A DNA stretch of 64,000 bases. Origin: JAMLIA01 sp039810005. Lineage in GTDB: Bacteria > Chloroflexota > Chloroflexia > Thermomicrobiales > CFX8. The position numbers were made by a program, and so were the translations under genes. Below are positions 1 to 7,959 of the stretch, piece after piece (position 1 is the stretch's first letter; every line of letters starts with the position of its first letter). The DNA is taken from the NCBI GenBank assembly GCA_039810005.1, contig JBDHWD010000005.1, positions 4,224 to 68,223 on the forward strand, read 5' to 3'. Below the pieces are notes generated by a model that was not told where the DNA came from, did no database searches, and saw only the letters and a list, made by a program, of their open reading frames with translations.

Positions 1-1
1 G

Positions 2-193
2 ATGACAGCACACACGACAAACCCGGTGCCATTCATTGTCGTTGCGCCCGATACCTCAGCGCTCCGGAATACAACGCTCCGCGATGGCGGTCGCTTAGCG
101 GATGTCGCGCCAACAGCGCTGAACGTTCTCGGTATCCCGCCGGCAAATGACATGACGGGCCAGTCGCTCATCGCGCAGGATGGAGACAGCTGA
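2..193 (+). CDS. gpmI: 2,3-bisphosphoglycerate-independent phosphoglycerate mutase, C-terminal fragment
   Basis: Only the last 63 codons are inside the window; the gene begins upstream. The fragment carries TAHTTNPVPF followed by LRDGGRLADVAPTALNVLG, the conserved C-terminal part of the alkaline-phosphatase-superfamily phosphoglycerate mutase, including a His of the metal-binding set. The enzyme interconverts 3- and 2-phosphoglycerate in the cytoplasm. The TGA stop overlaps the ATG of hutI (TGATG), so the two genes are probably co-translated. The internal ATG at position 2 is not a real start. Enolase, the next glycolytic enzyme, lies about 3 kb away on the other strand. Confidence 0.88.
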   Translation: MTAHTTNPVPFIVVAPDTSALRNTTLRDGGRLADVAPTALNVLGIPPANDMTGQSLIAQDGDS

Positions 194-1485
194 TGGCGCG
201 CGTGACGGCTGATCTCCTCATAGAGAATGCATCCGAGCTCCTCACCTGCCCGACAACCACTGACCTTGGCGTCGTGCTTGGCGGGAGCGTCGCTATTTCC
301 GCCGGCAAGATCGTCGCGGTTGGGACAAACGATGAGGTTCGTGCGCGCATCGACACCGCTGGTGCGACGATACTCGACGCCGGCGGCCACGTCGTCATGC
401 CCGGTTTCGTCGATTGCCACACGCACGTTGTCTTTGGCGGCAGCCGCGTCGACGAGTACGTCGCGAAGATCATCGGCGGGGATCTGGATGTGCTGCGTGC
501 GTCGGGCGCGCCGGTCGGCATCGTTGGCTCGGTGGCGGCGGTGCACGAGCTCGGCGTCGATGGCCTGCTCGCCGAGACATTGCCTCGCGTTGAGGACATG
601 CTGCTGGCGGGAACGACAACGATCGAGAGCAAGAGCGGGTACGGGCTCACGACCGACAGCGAGCTTGCGATGCTGCGCGTCAACCGCGAGCTGGCCTCGC
701 GCGTCCCGGTCGACATTGTCAGTACTTTCCTCGGTGCACACGCCGTGCCCGATGGCGTGTGCCGCGCTGCCTACGTCGATACGGTCGTGAACGAGATGAT
801 CCCGCAGGTAGCTGATGGCGGCCTTGCCGAGTTTTGCGATGTCTATTGCGAGCCGGGCTACTTCGATCCTGCTGATACCGAACGCATTCTTGAAGCAGGG
901 CTGGCAGCAGGACTTCGTCCCAAGATCCATGTCGACCAGTACTCGCATACCGGAGCAATCGAGACGGTTGCGCGCCTCAGGTGCGTGTCCGCCGACCACC
1001 TGAACTACACAACAGATGCCGAGATGCGGCTGCTGGCCGACGCGGGTGTCGTTGGCGTGCTGATGCCGTCGATCGACTTCGCGGTCGATCACCCACGTCT
1101 GGCAAATGGACGAGCGATGCTGGAGGCGGGAATGACGATTGCACTCGCGACCGACATCTGCCCGGGCGGCTGGATGCCGAGCATGCAGTTGGCGATCGCT
1201 CTTGGTTGCCGCTACTATCGGCTCTCACCGGCCGAGGCGATTCTGGCAGCGACTATTGGCGCCGCTGGCGCAGTCACCCGCGCTGACGTCGCAGGCAGCC
1301 TGACCGTCGGAAAGCAGGCAGATGTCCTGATCCTCGATATCGATCGGCACGAAGACCTGGCCTACCGCTTTGGACGGAATGCGGTCCGGACGGTCCTGAA
1401 AGATGGTGCGATCGTTGTTGACGATGGTCGGCGCGTTACGACGGGACTGGCGGACGAAAGCCGAAGAACACGATCAAGCGCTTGA
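193..1485 (+). CDS. hutI: Imidazolonepropionase
   Basis: This 430-residue amidohydrolase hydrolyses 4-imidazolone-5-propionate to N-formimidoyl-L-glutamate, the third step of histidine degradation. It has the metal-binding HxH in GFVDCHTHVVFGG (H76, H78), then FLGAHAVPDG, a His in HVDQYSHTGA, and the late Asp in ALATDICPGG. Length and motif order fit the HutI family. The start overlaps the stop of the mutase gene and a GGAG lies a few bases upstream. hutF follows at 1967 in the same direction, so the pathway here runs through formylglutamate. The 3' end overlaps the convergent SnoaL-like gene by 50 bp. Confidence 0.95.
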   Translation: MARVTADLLIENASELLTCPTTTDLGVVLGGSVAISAGKIVAVGTNDEVRARIDTAGATILDAGGHVVMPGFVDCHTHVVFGGSRVDEYVAKIIGGDLDVLRASGAPVGIVGSVAAVHELGVDGLLAETLPRVEDMLLAGTTTIESKSGYGLTTDSELAMLRVNRELASRVPVDIVSTFLGAHAVPDGVCRAAYVDTVVNEMIPQVADGGLAEFCDVYCEPGYFDPADTERILEAGLAAGLRPKIHVDQYSHTGAIETVARLRCVSADHLNYTTDAEMRLLADAGVVGVLMPSIDFAVDHPRLANGRAMLEAGMTIALATDICPGGWMPSMQLAIALGCRYYRLSPAEAILAATIGAAGAVTRADVAGSLTVGKQADVLILDIDRHEDLAYRFGRNAVRTVLKDGAIVVDDGRRVTTGLADESRRTRSSA

Positions 1486-1810
1486 TGCGACCGTCCTCAT
1501 CGACATCGGCGACGTTCACGCCCTCGGTCATCACCTCGCCGAGCGGCGTCAGGATGCGCCATTCGAAGCGCAGATACGGACCGGTTGCGTCGTGGGAGCC
1601 GATGAGCGTCGGGGTTGCGATTCCATAATACTCGCGCTGAATTCGACTGATATGCCTGTTAATTTCGTCGCGGCCCTGTAGACACATCTCTGGCAATATG
1701 ACGATGCAGTCGTCAGTCCAGACGCGTTCCAGGATCGCGATCCGTCGCGACTCGTCTGGCTCGATGAGACTGCTGGCGTAATCGTCAATGACGTCCTGGT
1801 GCGCACGCAT
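1436..1810 (-). CDS. SnoaL-like / NTF2-fold protein
   Basis: A 124-residue protein of the NTF2-like alpha-plus-beta barrel type. It begins with a helix (MRAHQDVIDDYASSL), then WTDDCIV, LQGRDEINRHI, and ends in curved-sheet strands such as LRFEWRILTP and VMTEGVNVADVDEDGRI. This layout is typical of SnoaL-like polyketide-cyclase or steroid-isomerase-like proteins, for which a specific substrate cannot be inferred. I chose the ATG at 1810 because GAGGAG sits about 7 bases upstream; a longer in-frame start at 1849 has no such site. It lies between hutI and hutF on the opposite strand and overlaps the hutI 3' end. Function unknown. Confidence 0.72.
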   Translation of the reverse strand: MRAHQDVIDDYASSLIEPDESRRIAILERVWTDDCIVILPEMCLQGRDEINRHISRIQREYYGIATPTLIGSHDATGPYLRFEWRILTPLGEVMTEGVNVADVDEDGRIKRLIVFFGFRPPVPS

Positions 1811-1966
1811 ACCTGACTCCTCGGGACATCGCAGTGCCGGCGAGTTCATTCATTGTTTCGAGGGCCTGATTCTACGTGGTTTTGGGCGCGTGCGCAGCGG
1901 ATTGGGCGGCAGAATGCGGTTGCGTGTCGTGGATTCGTCGTTTCGGCTGGCGGAGGAGAGTGCGCG

Positions 1967-3379
1967 ATGCTGAGTCGAGGTGAGCGCTGCTTTCGTGCGA
2001 CGCACTTGCATCAGCCCGGTGGATGGCTGTCGCCGGGATATCTTGCGGTCGACGGCTCGGGCGTCATCACGGCTGTGAGCGGCGAGCCGATTGAGGGCCG
2101 TGATGCTGGTGACGTCGAGAAGCTGGATGGCTTTGTCGTGCCGGGGATGCCGAACCTGCATTCACACGCGCACCAGCGTGGGCTGAGCGGGCGATCCGAG
2201 CCGCCGACGGACTCGACAGCCGAGGAGAGCTTCTGGACGTGGCGCGAGCGAATGTACGCATTCGCTAACCGCATCTCGCCGGAAGACTTCGAGGCGATTG
2301 CCGCGCAAGCGTTCCTGGAGATGGCCAGAGCCGGGTACACGACGACTGGCGAGTTCCACTACTTGCACAACGCGCCGGACGGGTCGCTATACGACGATCC
2401 GGCTGAGATGGCGCGACGGGTGCTTGCGGCCGCAGAGCAGGTCGGGATGGGACTGACGCTGCTGCCGGTACTCTACACGCGCGCTGGCATCGGCCGTCCG
2501 CCAGAAGCGGAGCAGCGCCGTTTCATCCTCGATGGCGAAATCTACGCCGGGATGATCGCGTCGTTGAGCGCCGACGTGGCCGGTTCGTCGCTGACATCAC
2601 TCGGCATCGCGCCGCACTCGATCCGGGCCGTGGATGGTGCTGAGCTTACCGGAGTCGTCGCCGACCTTGCGCAGGCGTACCCCGACGCGCCGATGCATTT
2701 ACACGTGTCCGAGCAGATGCGCGAGGTGAACGAGTGTCTGGCGACGCTCGGCGCTCGCCCCGCCGAGTGGTTGCTGGCGAATCTGGACATCAACGAGCGC
2801 TGGACATTTATTCATTCGACCTACTGCGACAGCGACGAGCGACGAGACATGCAGCGGCGTGGAGTCGTTGCTGGGCTCTGCCCGACGACTGAGGCAGGGC
2901 TCGGGGACGGCATCTTTCCGCTCGGCGACTTCGTGGCCGGCGGTGGGCTGTGGGGAATCGGGACGGACAGCGATTACGTGCTGAGCGTCGCTGAGGAGCT
3001 GCGATTGATGGCGTTTGTCCAACGGCTCACAAGCCTGAATCTCAACATCCTGCCGCGGCGTTCGCCGGGCGGCGCACAGCCCGGTCAACAGCTGTTCGAT
3101 CAGGCACTGAGCGGTGGCGCGCGATCACTACGCCAGCCGATCGGCGCGTTGACGCCGGGCAAGCGGGCCGATTTCTTTGTACTCGATCCCGATGACCCGA
3201 AGCTGGTTGGGCATGGGCCGCAGACGGTGCTGGACGGCTGGATCTTCAGCAGCCCATCGACGGCGGTGCGTGACGTGGTGATTGGCGGGCGCGATGTTGT
3301 TCGTGACCGTCACCACCCGCACGAGAATGCGATCTTCGAGCGCTACCGCGCAGTCATGACCCGTCTGGCCGAAGGTTGA
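1967..3379 (+). CDS. hutF: Formimidoylglutamate deiminase
   Basis: A 470-residue amidohydrolase that deiminates N-formimidoyl-L-glutamate to N-formyl-L-glutamate and ammonia. The metal-binding HxH is in GMPNLHSHAHQRG (H65, H67), followed by FWTWRERMYAFANR and GYTTTGEFHYLH, which are characteristic of HutF, then HLHVSEQ, FIHSTYCD and GIGTDSDYVLS with the conserved Asp. The ATG at 1967 is preceded by GGAGGAG at good spacing; upstream in-frame codons have no ribosome site. Together with hutI this indicates the five-step histidine route that uses HutF and HutG rather than direct HutG hydrolysis. hutH, hutU and hutG are not in the window. Confidence 0.93.
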   Translation: MLSRGERCFRATHLHQPGGWLSPGYLAVDGSGVITAVSGEPIEGRDAGDVEKLDGFVVPGMPNLHSHAHQRGLSGRSEPPTDSTAEESFWTWRERMYAFANRISPEDFEAIAAQAFLEMARAGYTTTGEFHYLHNAPDGSLYDDPAEMARRVLAAAEQVGMGLTLLPVLYTRAGIGRPPEAEQRRFILDGEIYAGMIASLSADVAGSSLTSLGIAPHSIRAVDGAELTGVVADLAQAYPDAPMHLHVSEQMREVNECLATLGARPAEWLLANLDINERWTFIHSTYCDSDERRDMQRRGVVAGLCPTTEAGLGDGIFPLGDFVAGGGLWGIGTDSDYVLSVAEELRLMAFVQRLTSLNLNILPRRSPGGAQPGQQLFDQALSGGARSLRQPIGALTPGKRADFFVLDPDDPKLVGHGPQTVLDGWIFSSPSTAVRDVVIGGRDVVRDRHHPHENAIFERYRAVMTRLAEG

Positions 3380-3381
3380 GT

Positions 3382-3408
3382 GACCGGCGCGCCAACCGCG
3401 CGCCGGTC
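3382..3408. terminator. Bidirectional terminator hairpin between hutF and eno
   Basis: A perfect 10-bp inverted repeat (GACCGGCGCG and its complement) with a 7-base loop lies 2 bases after the hutF stop and 8 bases before the eno stop. It would form the same hairpin in either transcript. There is no clear U-tract, so it may act as a shared 3'-end stabiliser or a weak intrinsic terminator. Confidence 0.6.
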
Positions 3409-3416
3409 CAAAAGGC

Positions 3417-4724
3417 CTAGCTTTCGAGTCGACGCCCGAAAGCCGAGCGGCCGGCGAACTTGCCGGCATCGCCGAGGTCTTCCTCAATGCGCAGGAGCTG
3501 GTTGAATTTCTCGACGCGGTCCATGCGCGACGGCGCACCGGTCTTGATCTGCCCGGCATTCGTCGCGACGACGAGGTCGGCGACAAACGAGTCGGATGTC
3601 TCGCCGGAGCGGTGCGAGATGACGGCAGTGAAGCCGTTGCGGTGGGCCAGGTCGATGGCGTCGAACGTCTCGGTCAGCGTGCCGATCTGATTCAGCTTGA
3701 TCAGGATCGAGTTGCCGGCCGCTTCGCGGATTCCGCGGGCCAGTCGCTCGGTGTTGGTAACAAACAGGTCATCGCCGACAAGCTGCACCTGATCGCCGAG
3801 CCGGGCAGTCAGCGCCTTCCAACCGTCCCAGTCATCCTCGGCCAGGCCGTCTTCGATCGAGATGATTGGATACTCGGCTCGCGCGTTGGCGTACCAGTCG
3901 ATCATCTCTTCAGCGGTGAGCGTGCGACCCTCGCCGCGCAGGTTGTAGACGCCGTCCTCGAACAGCTCGGTCGAGGCAGGATCCATCGCGATCATGACGT
4001 CGTCGCCGAGCTTGTAGCCGGCGCGCTGAATTGCGTCCGCGATCAGGACGAGCGCTTCAGCGTTCGAGCCGAGGCTTGGCGCGTAGCCGCCTTCGTCACC
4101 GACCGAGGTCGAGTAGCCTTGCTCGCTGAGGACGCCGCGCAGGCTGTGGAAGATCTCCGTCGCCCAGCGCAGGCACTCACCGTAGCTCGGCGCGCCGACC
4201 GGCATGACCATGAACTCCTGAAAGTCGACGCTGGATCCCAGGGCGTGCTTGCCGCCGTTCAGGATGTTGAACATCGGGACCGGCAGGGTCGCGGCGTTGG
4301 GGCCGCCGAGGTAGCGATAGAGTGGCAATTGCGCTGATTCGGCAGCGGCGCGAGCGACGGCCAGCGAGACGCCGAGGATCGCGTTTGCGCCGAGGTTGCC
4401 CTTATTGGGCGTACCATCGATGTCGATCATGATCTGATCGATGTTGCGCTGATCGACGGCAGAAAGACCCTGAAGAGCAGGCGCGATGATGGAGTTGACG
4501 TTGTTGACCGCGTTCAGGACGCCCTTGCCGCCGTAACGCGACTTGTCGCCATCGCGCAACTCGACGGCTTCGAACTGGCCCGTCGATGCGCCCGAGGGCA
4601 CGGCAGCGCGCCCGAATGAACCGTCGAGGAGCGTGACATCTACCTCAACGGTCGGGTTTCCTCGCGAATCGAGGATTTCCCTGGCCCAGATCGACTCAAT
4701 TGCCGTGTCTCCCCAAATTGACAC
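3417..4724 (-). CDS. eno: Enolase
   Basis: A 435-residue phosphopyruvate hydratase that converts 2-phosphoglycerate to phosphoenolpyruvate. Visible family motifs are REILDSRGNPTVEVDV near the N-terminus, SVGDEGGYAP, metal-ligand segments IAMDPAS, SIEDGLAEDDW and VGDDLFVTN, the catalytic-lysine segment LIKLNQIGTL, SHRSGET and IKTGAPSR near the end. The start is GTG at 4724, with AGGAGGAG seven bases upstream; it gives the N-terminus typical of enolases. Transcribed alone, convergent with hutF. Confidence 0.97.
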   Translation of the reverse strand: MSIWGDTAIESIWAREILDSRGNPTVEVDVTLLDGSFGRAAVPSGASTGQFEAVELRDGDKSRYGGKGVLNAVNNVNSIIAPALQGLSAVDQRNIDQIMIDIDGTPNKGNLGANAILGVSLAVARAAAESAQLPLYRYLGGPNAATLPVPMFNILNGGKHALGSSVDFQEFMVMPVGAPSYGECLRWATEIFHSLRGVLSEQGYSTSVGDEGGYAPSLGSNAEALVLIADAIQRAGYKLGDDVMIAMDPASTELFEDGVYNLRGEGRTLTAEEMIDWYANARAEYPIISIEDGLAEDDWDGWKALTARLGDQVQLVGDDLFVTNTERLARGIREAAGNSILIKLNQIGTLTETFDAIDLAHRNGFTAVISHRSGETSDSFVADLVVATNAGQIKTGAPSRMDRVEKFNQLLRIEEDLGDAGKFAGRSAFGRRLES

Positions 4725-4906
4725 TATCGAGCTCCTCCTGCTACCAACGACGCGACGAACCAGCGCACCACATGCGTGCGCCCTATCGTACTTGTTTTGT
4801 GAATCGCCGTTATCCCCGGCCGCAGATGGATGCCGTTGAGCCCTGGGGCCGCGAGACCAGACCGACAGCATGGAACAGACACATTGACGAATGAGTGGGG
4901 AGCACG

Positions 4907-5189
4907 ATGCATTCGACAAAAGAGCTGACGAGCGACATGTTCAGCTTGCGAGTCGACGATCGCGAAGTTGGTATTCCGGAGCTGTTTCCGGGTTTCGATG
5001 ATCGGGATCGACTGGGGATTGTCGTGCGTGAACCGGGCGGCTCTTTCGGGGCAAGCGTGCTGACGCTGGCAGCGATCACGGCGTTCTATTCTGGCACGTC
5101 GGATGCATCTGCTCGACCGGGGACGTCCGGTCGAGCGTTATCGGCGCATTGATCTGGAGACGGCGAGGAATCTGCTGGCGCTTTCGTGA
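4907..5189 (+). pseudogene. Small hypothetical gene with probable frameshift
   Basis: An ATG at 4907 follows GGGGAG and opens a reading frame that begins MHSTKELTSDMFSLRVDD and continues through REPGGSFGASVLTLAAITAFY. After about 5090 this frame turns into Ser/Ala/Gly-rich sequence and stops at 5152. The +1 frame from about 5091 instead reads RRMHLLDRGRPVERYRRID then LETARNLLALS and stops at 5189, with GC-rich third positions like real genes here. The joined product would be about 93 residues of unknown function. A genuine single-base mutation or a sequencing error would both explain it. A 10-bp inverted repeat at 5111-5136 falls in the second half. Confidence 0.45.
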
Positions 5190-5276
5190 CGGTGTGAGAA
5201 CGAACGAGTTTCGGCGTAGTTCCCGTCGCCGCCGATTGGCTGAGCGACGCCTCCGGGCGTATTCAGAAGAGCTCGC

Positions 5277-6422
5277 GTGACCGTAGTTACGACATGCAGC
5301 GCGTTCGGGTACGGACAGGCGGAAGGTGGGCATTGGAAGAGCGACACGCTGGCAGTGAAGCTTCTGGCGGAGCACGAACAGACTGCGCAGGATGTCGCAG
5401 AGTCGTTCGCTGAATTCGTGGAGGACGCGCGCGAGTCGCTCGACCTGGCCGTCTATGACATGCGTATCAGCCCTGCGGTGGCCAGGATCGTCAAGGACGC
5501 ACTCGCCGCTCGTGCTCGCGCTGATGTCCAGATCCGCATTGCTTACGATGCTGACAAGCCGGAAGTGCCGAACCCTGCTGACGGAGTTGATCCGGCGGAG
5601 CCGGGTACCGGATCGTTTGTCCAGTCACTCGGCTACGCCTGGCGGCGCATCGGCGGTCGAAAGCTGATGCACCACAAGTACGTCATTCGCGATGCCGGGC
5701 ACGCCCATGCAATGGTCTGGACTGGTTCGACGAACTTCACCGATGACTCCTGGACGCTTGAAGAGAACAACATCCTGACGCTGCGGTCGCAACAGATTGC
5801 CGACTGGTACATGCGCAACTTTCGCGAGCTGTGGTCGGATGACAACTTCGAAGGCAGCGGCGACTTTAAGACGCTGTCGGTCGGTCTCGAGTATGAGAAC
5901 AAGCCGGCCGACGTTGCGGTCGAGTTCTCACCGGGGCGCGGCGAGGAGATCGACGATCGGATCGCGGAGATAGTCGCGAGCGCGAGGGACCGGGTCGTGA
6001 TCTGGAGCATGCTGCTGAACTCGTCGTCGTTGCTGAAGGCGCTGCAGTCAGTGCTGGATGCAGACGCCGTACCGGTAAGCGGGCTATATGACTGGACGCA
6101 GCAGGCGTCGATGCTCGATCAGTGGCAGAGCGTGTCGCAGAACCACTGGAAGATCCCGGCGATCAAGGACGTAGTGCAGCGGGCCGGACTGGTCGGCAAG
6201 ATCTCGACGCCCTACAGTCCAACGACACCGCACGACTTCATGCACGCCAAGGTGCTGATCGTCGATCAAACGGTCATCACCGGCTCATATAACTTCAGTC
6301 GCAGTGCGATGCAGAACGCCGAGAACATCCTGATTATCGACTCCGCGCCGCTGGCGGATACCTACGTTGATTTCGTTACGCATCTCACTGAGAAGTATCG
6401 CGGTGAATCGCGGCCACTGTAG
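5277..6422 (+). CDS. Phospholipase D-like (HKD superfamily) protein
   Basis: A 381-residue protein with two PLD-type half-domains. The first begins near residue 42 (ESFAEFVEDARESLDLAVYD) and has HxKx4D at H132, K134, D139, followed by TGSTNFTDDSW. The second has HAKVLIVD and GSYNFSRSAMQNAENIL near residues 322-350. Paired HKD motifs form one active site in PLD enzymes, which may be phospholipases, nucleases or transferases. There is no obvious signal peptide or membrane segment, so a cytoplasmic nuclease-like role is possible but unproven. The GTG start at 5277 has AGAAGAG upstream. No operon partner; the preceding small gene looks broken. Confidence 0.82.
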   Translation: MTVVTTCSAFGYGQAEGGHWKSDTLAVKLLAEHEQTAQDVAESFAEFVEDARESLDLAVYDMRISPAVARIVKDALAARARADVQIRIAYDADKPEVPNPADGVDPAEPGTGSFVQSLGYAWRRIGGRKLMHHKYVIRDAGHAHAMVWTGSTNFTDDSWTLEENNILTLRSQQIADWYMRNFRELWSDDNFEGSGDFKTLSVGLEYENKPADVAVEFSPGRGEEIDDRIAEIVASARDRVVIWSMLLNSSSLLKALQSVLDADAVPVSGLYDWTQQASMLDQWQSVSQNHWKIPAIKDVVQRAGLVGKISTPYSPTTPHDFMHAKVLIVDQTVITGSYNFSRSAMQNAENILIIDSAPLADTYVDFVTHLTEKYRGESRPL

Positions 6423-6443
6423 GCACCGACAGAACAGTCGCGG

Positions 6444-6473
6444 CTGACCATAACAGGGCGCGATTGCTATACT
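6444..6473 (+). promoter_or_regulatory. Probable sigma-70-type promoter of the pheST T-box transcript
   Basis: CTGACC (6444-6449) and TATACT (6468-6473) are separated by 18 bases. The position, about 20 bases before the T-box Stem I, suits the start of the leader RNA. Confidence 0.5.
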
Positions 6474-6494
6474 GGATGCTGATAATTGACGTAG

Positions 6495-6778
6495 CGTCGA
6501 TGGAGACGGGTCGCGGAGTTGGACTCCGACAGGGATGCCAGGCCGAATCGACTGAGAGCCGGCTCGGAAGCCCGCCGCGACATTCACTCCGGAGCTGGAC
6601 GGTGAACACCCTGACAGGGGCAAAGTAGTCGTCCGCGGTTGCTCACCGTTAGCTGAGCATGCATTGGGTGCGGTCTGTCCGTACCGGTGCAACTGAGACT
6701 GGTTGGCGAGAGCCGCTGGTGAATCAGGGTGGTATCGCGAGATCGCTCTTCGCCCCTGGCGGAGAGCGATCTTTTTTT
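6495..6778 (+). promoter_or_regulatory. T-box riboswitch leader, phenylalanine-specific
   Basis: A tRNA-sensing leader of about 280 nt precedes pheS. Stem I is closed by GGAG (6502-6505) with CTCC (6587-6590) and continues as GTCGCGG (6510-6516) with CCGCGAC (6575-6581). The internal loop between these helices holds TTC (6583-6585) followed by A, matching a Phe specifier codon plus purine. The T-box core GGGTGGTATCGCG lies at 6727-6739; its UGGU (6730-6733) would pair with the acceptor end of tRNA-Phe bearing discriminator A. CAGGG (6725-6729) can pair with CCCTG (6754-6758) as antiterminator, competing with the terminator. Uncharged tRNA-Phe should switch on the operon. Confidence 0.9.
6740..6778 (+). 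terminator. T-box intrinsic terminator
   Basis: A 14-bp stem pairs 6740-6753 with 6759-6772, with one G-U pair, around the loop CCCTG, followed by a run of seven T (6772-6778). Its loop is the 3' strand of the alternative antiterminator, so the two structures exclude each other. Confidence 0.9.
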
Positions 6779-6850
6779 GACTGAGTTTGCCGCAGAACGC
6801 GGTACCGCTTTGAGGGTTGAGATGCAAACAGGTACGGGAGGGTTTCATTC

Positions 6851-7894
6851 GTGAGCGGGACATTGACGACCTTGCAGAATGACGCGCTGGCGACGCTTGA
6901 AGGCGTGCGGGACGAGGCGGGGCTGGCTGACTGGCACCGTGATGTGCTGGGACGCAAGGGGACGCTGAGCGCCGCGATGCGGGAGCTTGGCAGTCTCGAC
7001 GAAGACGCACGGCGCGAGCGTGGTCGTGAGCTCAACGCGCTCAAGCAGCAGCTGGAGGCGGCGTTCGAGGCGCGGCAGGACGCGATCAAGGCGGCGGCGC
7101 TGAATGAGCGCCTGCGGGCTGAGTCGATCGACGTCACGCTGCCCGGGCGTGAGCCGTTCGTCGGCAACCTGCACCCGCTGACAGCGATGATCCGCGAGGT
7201 GTCAGATGTCTTCGCACACCTCGGATTCCAGACGGTCGAGGGCCCGGAAGTTGAGCTGGCTGAATATTCGTTCGATATGCTGAATATCCCCAAGGACCAT
7301 CCGGCGCGCGATGTCTGGGACACGATCTTCATTGAGTCGGACAACGTCGAGATTACGCTGCGCCCGCATACCTCGCCGATGCAGATTCGGACAATGATGC
7401 AGCAGGAGCCGCCGGTGCGCGTGGTCGTGCCGGGACGCACCTATCGCTACGAGGCGCAGGATGCGACGCACGAGTGGCATTTCCATCAGGTCGAGGGGCT
7501 GGCGGTCGATCGCGGCATCACAATGGCGGACCTGAAGGGCACGCTGGCCGAGTTCGCGCGGCAGATGTTCGGGGCGGAGCGCAAGGTGCGCTTCCGCTGC
7601 GACTTCTTCCCGTTCGTCGAGCCGGGCGTTGACATGTCGATCGACTGCCCGTTCTGCGGCGGCCGTGGCTGCCGCACCTGCAAGAACAGCGGCTGGATCG
7701 AGCTGCTGGGCGCGGGCATGGTCCACCCGAACGTTCTGAGTAATGTTGGCTACGATCCGAAGGTGTACTCGGGCTGGGCATTCGGCATGGGCGTCGAGCG
7801 GCTGGTGATGCTCAAGTACAACGTGCAGGACATTCGCCTCTTTGCGGCGAACGACCTGCGCTTCCTGGGCCAGTTTGCACGGGCGCGCCTGTAG
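6851..7894 (+). CDS. pheS: Phenylalanyl-tRNA synthetase alpha subunit
   Basis: The 347-residue catalytic subunit of the alpha2-beta2 enzyme that charges tRNA-Phe. The first ~85 residues form the coiled-coil tRNA-binding arm; the class II core follows, with HPLTAMIREV, LRPHTSPMQ, motif 2 around YRYEAQDATHEWHFHQVEG and motif 3 in GMGVERLVML. CPFCGGRGCRTC near residue 265 is a cysteine cluster also seen in many bacterial PheS proteins. The GTG start has GGGAGG upstream. The gene is preceded by a Phe T-box and followed after 65 bp by pheT. Confidence 0.97.
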   Translation: MSGTLTTLQNDALATLEGVRDEAGLADWHRDVLGRKGTLSAAMRELGSLDEDARRERGRELNALKQQLEAAFEARQDAIKAAALNERLRAESIDVTLPGREPFVGNLHPLTAMIREVSDVFAHLGFQTVEGPEVELAEYSFDMLNIPKDHPARDVWDTIFIESDNVEITLRPHTSPMQIRTMMQQEPPVRVVVPGRTYRYEAQDATHEWHFHQVEGLAVDRGITMADLKGTLAEFARQMFGAERKVRFRCDFFPFVEPGVDMSIDCPFCGGRGCRTCKNSGWIELLGAGMVHPNVLSNVGYDPKVYSGWAFGMGVERLVMLKYNVQDIRLFAANDLRFLGQFARARL

Positions 7895-7959
7895 CGCTGT
7901 CGTTGTTGACGAGGGTGATGGAACGGCGCAGTGCTTGAGCGCGCCTGGAGGGAAACACG

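Noticed and set aside
5111..5136. 10-bp perfect inverted repeat as a terminator
   Set aside because: It is not followed by a T-run and lies inside the second half of the frameshifted gene, so a terminator call is not supported.
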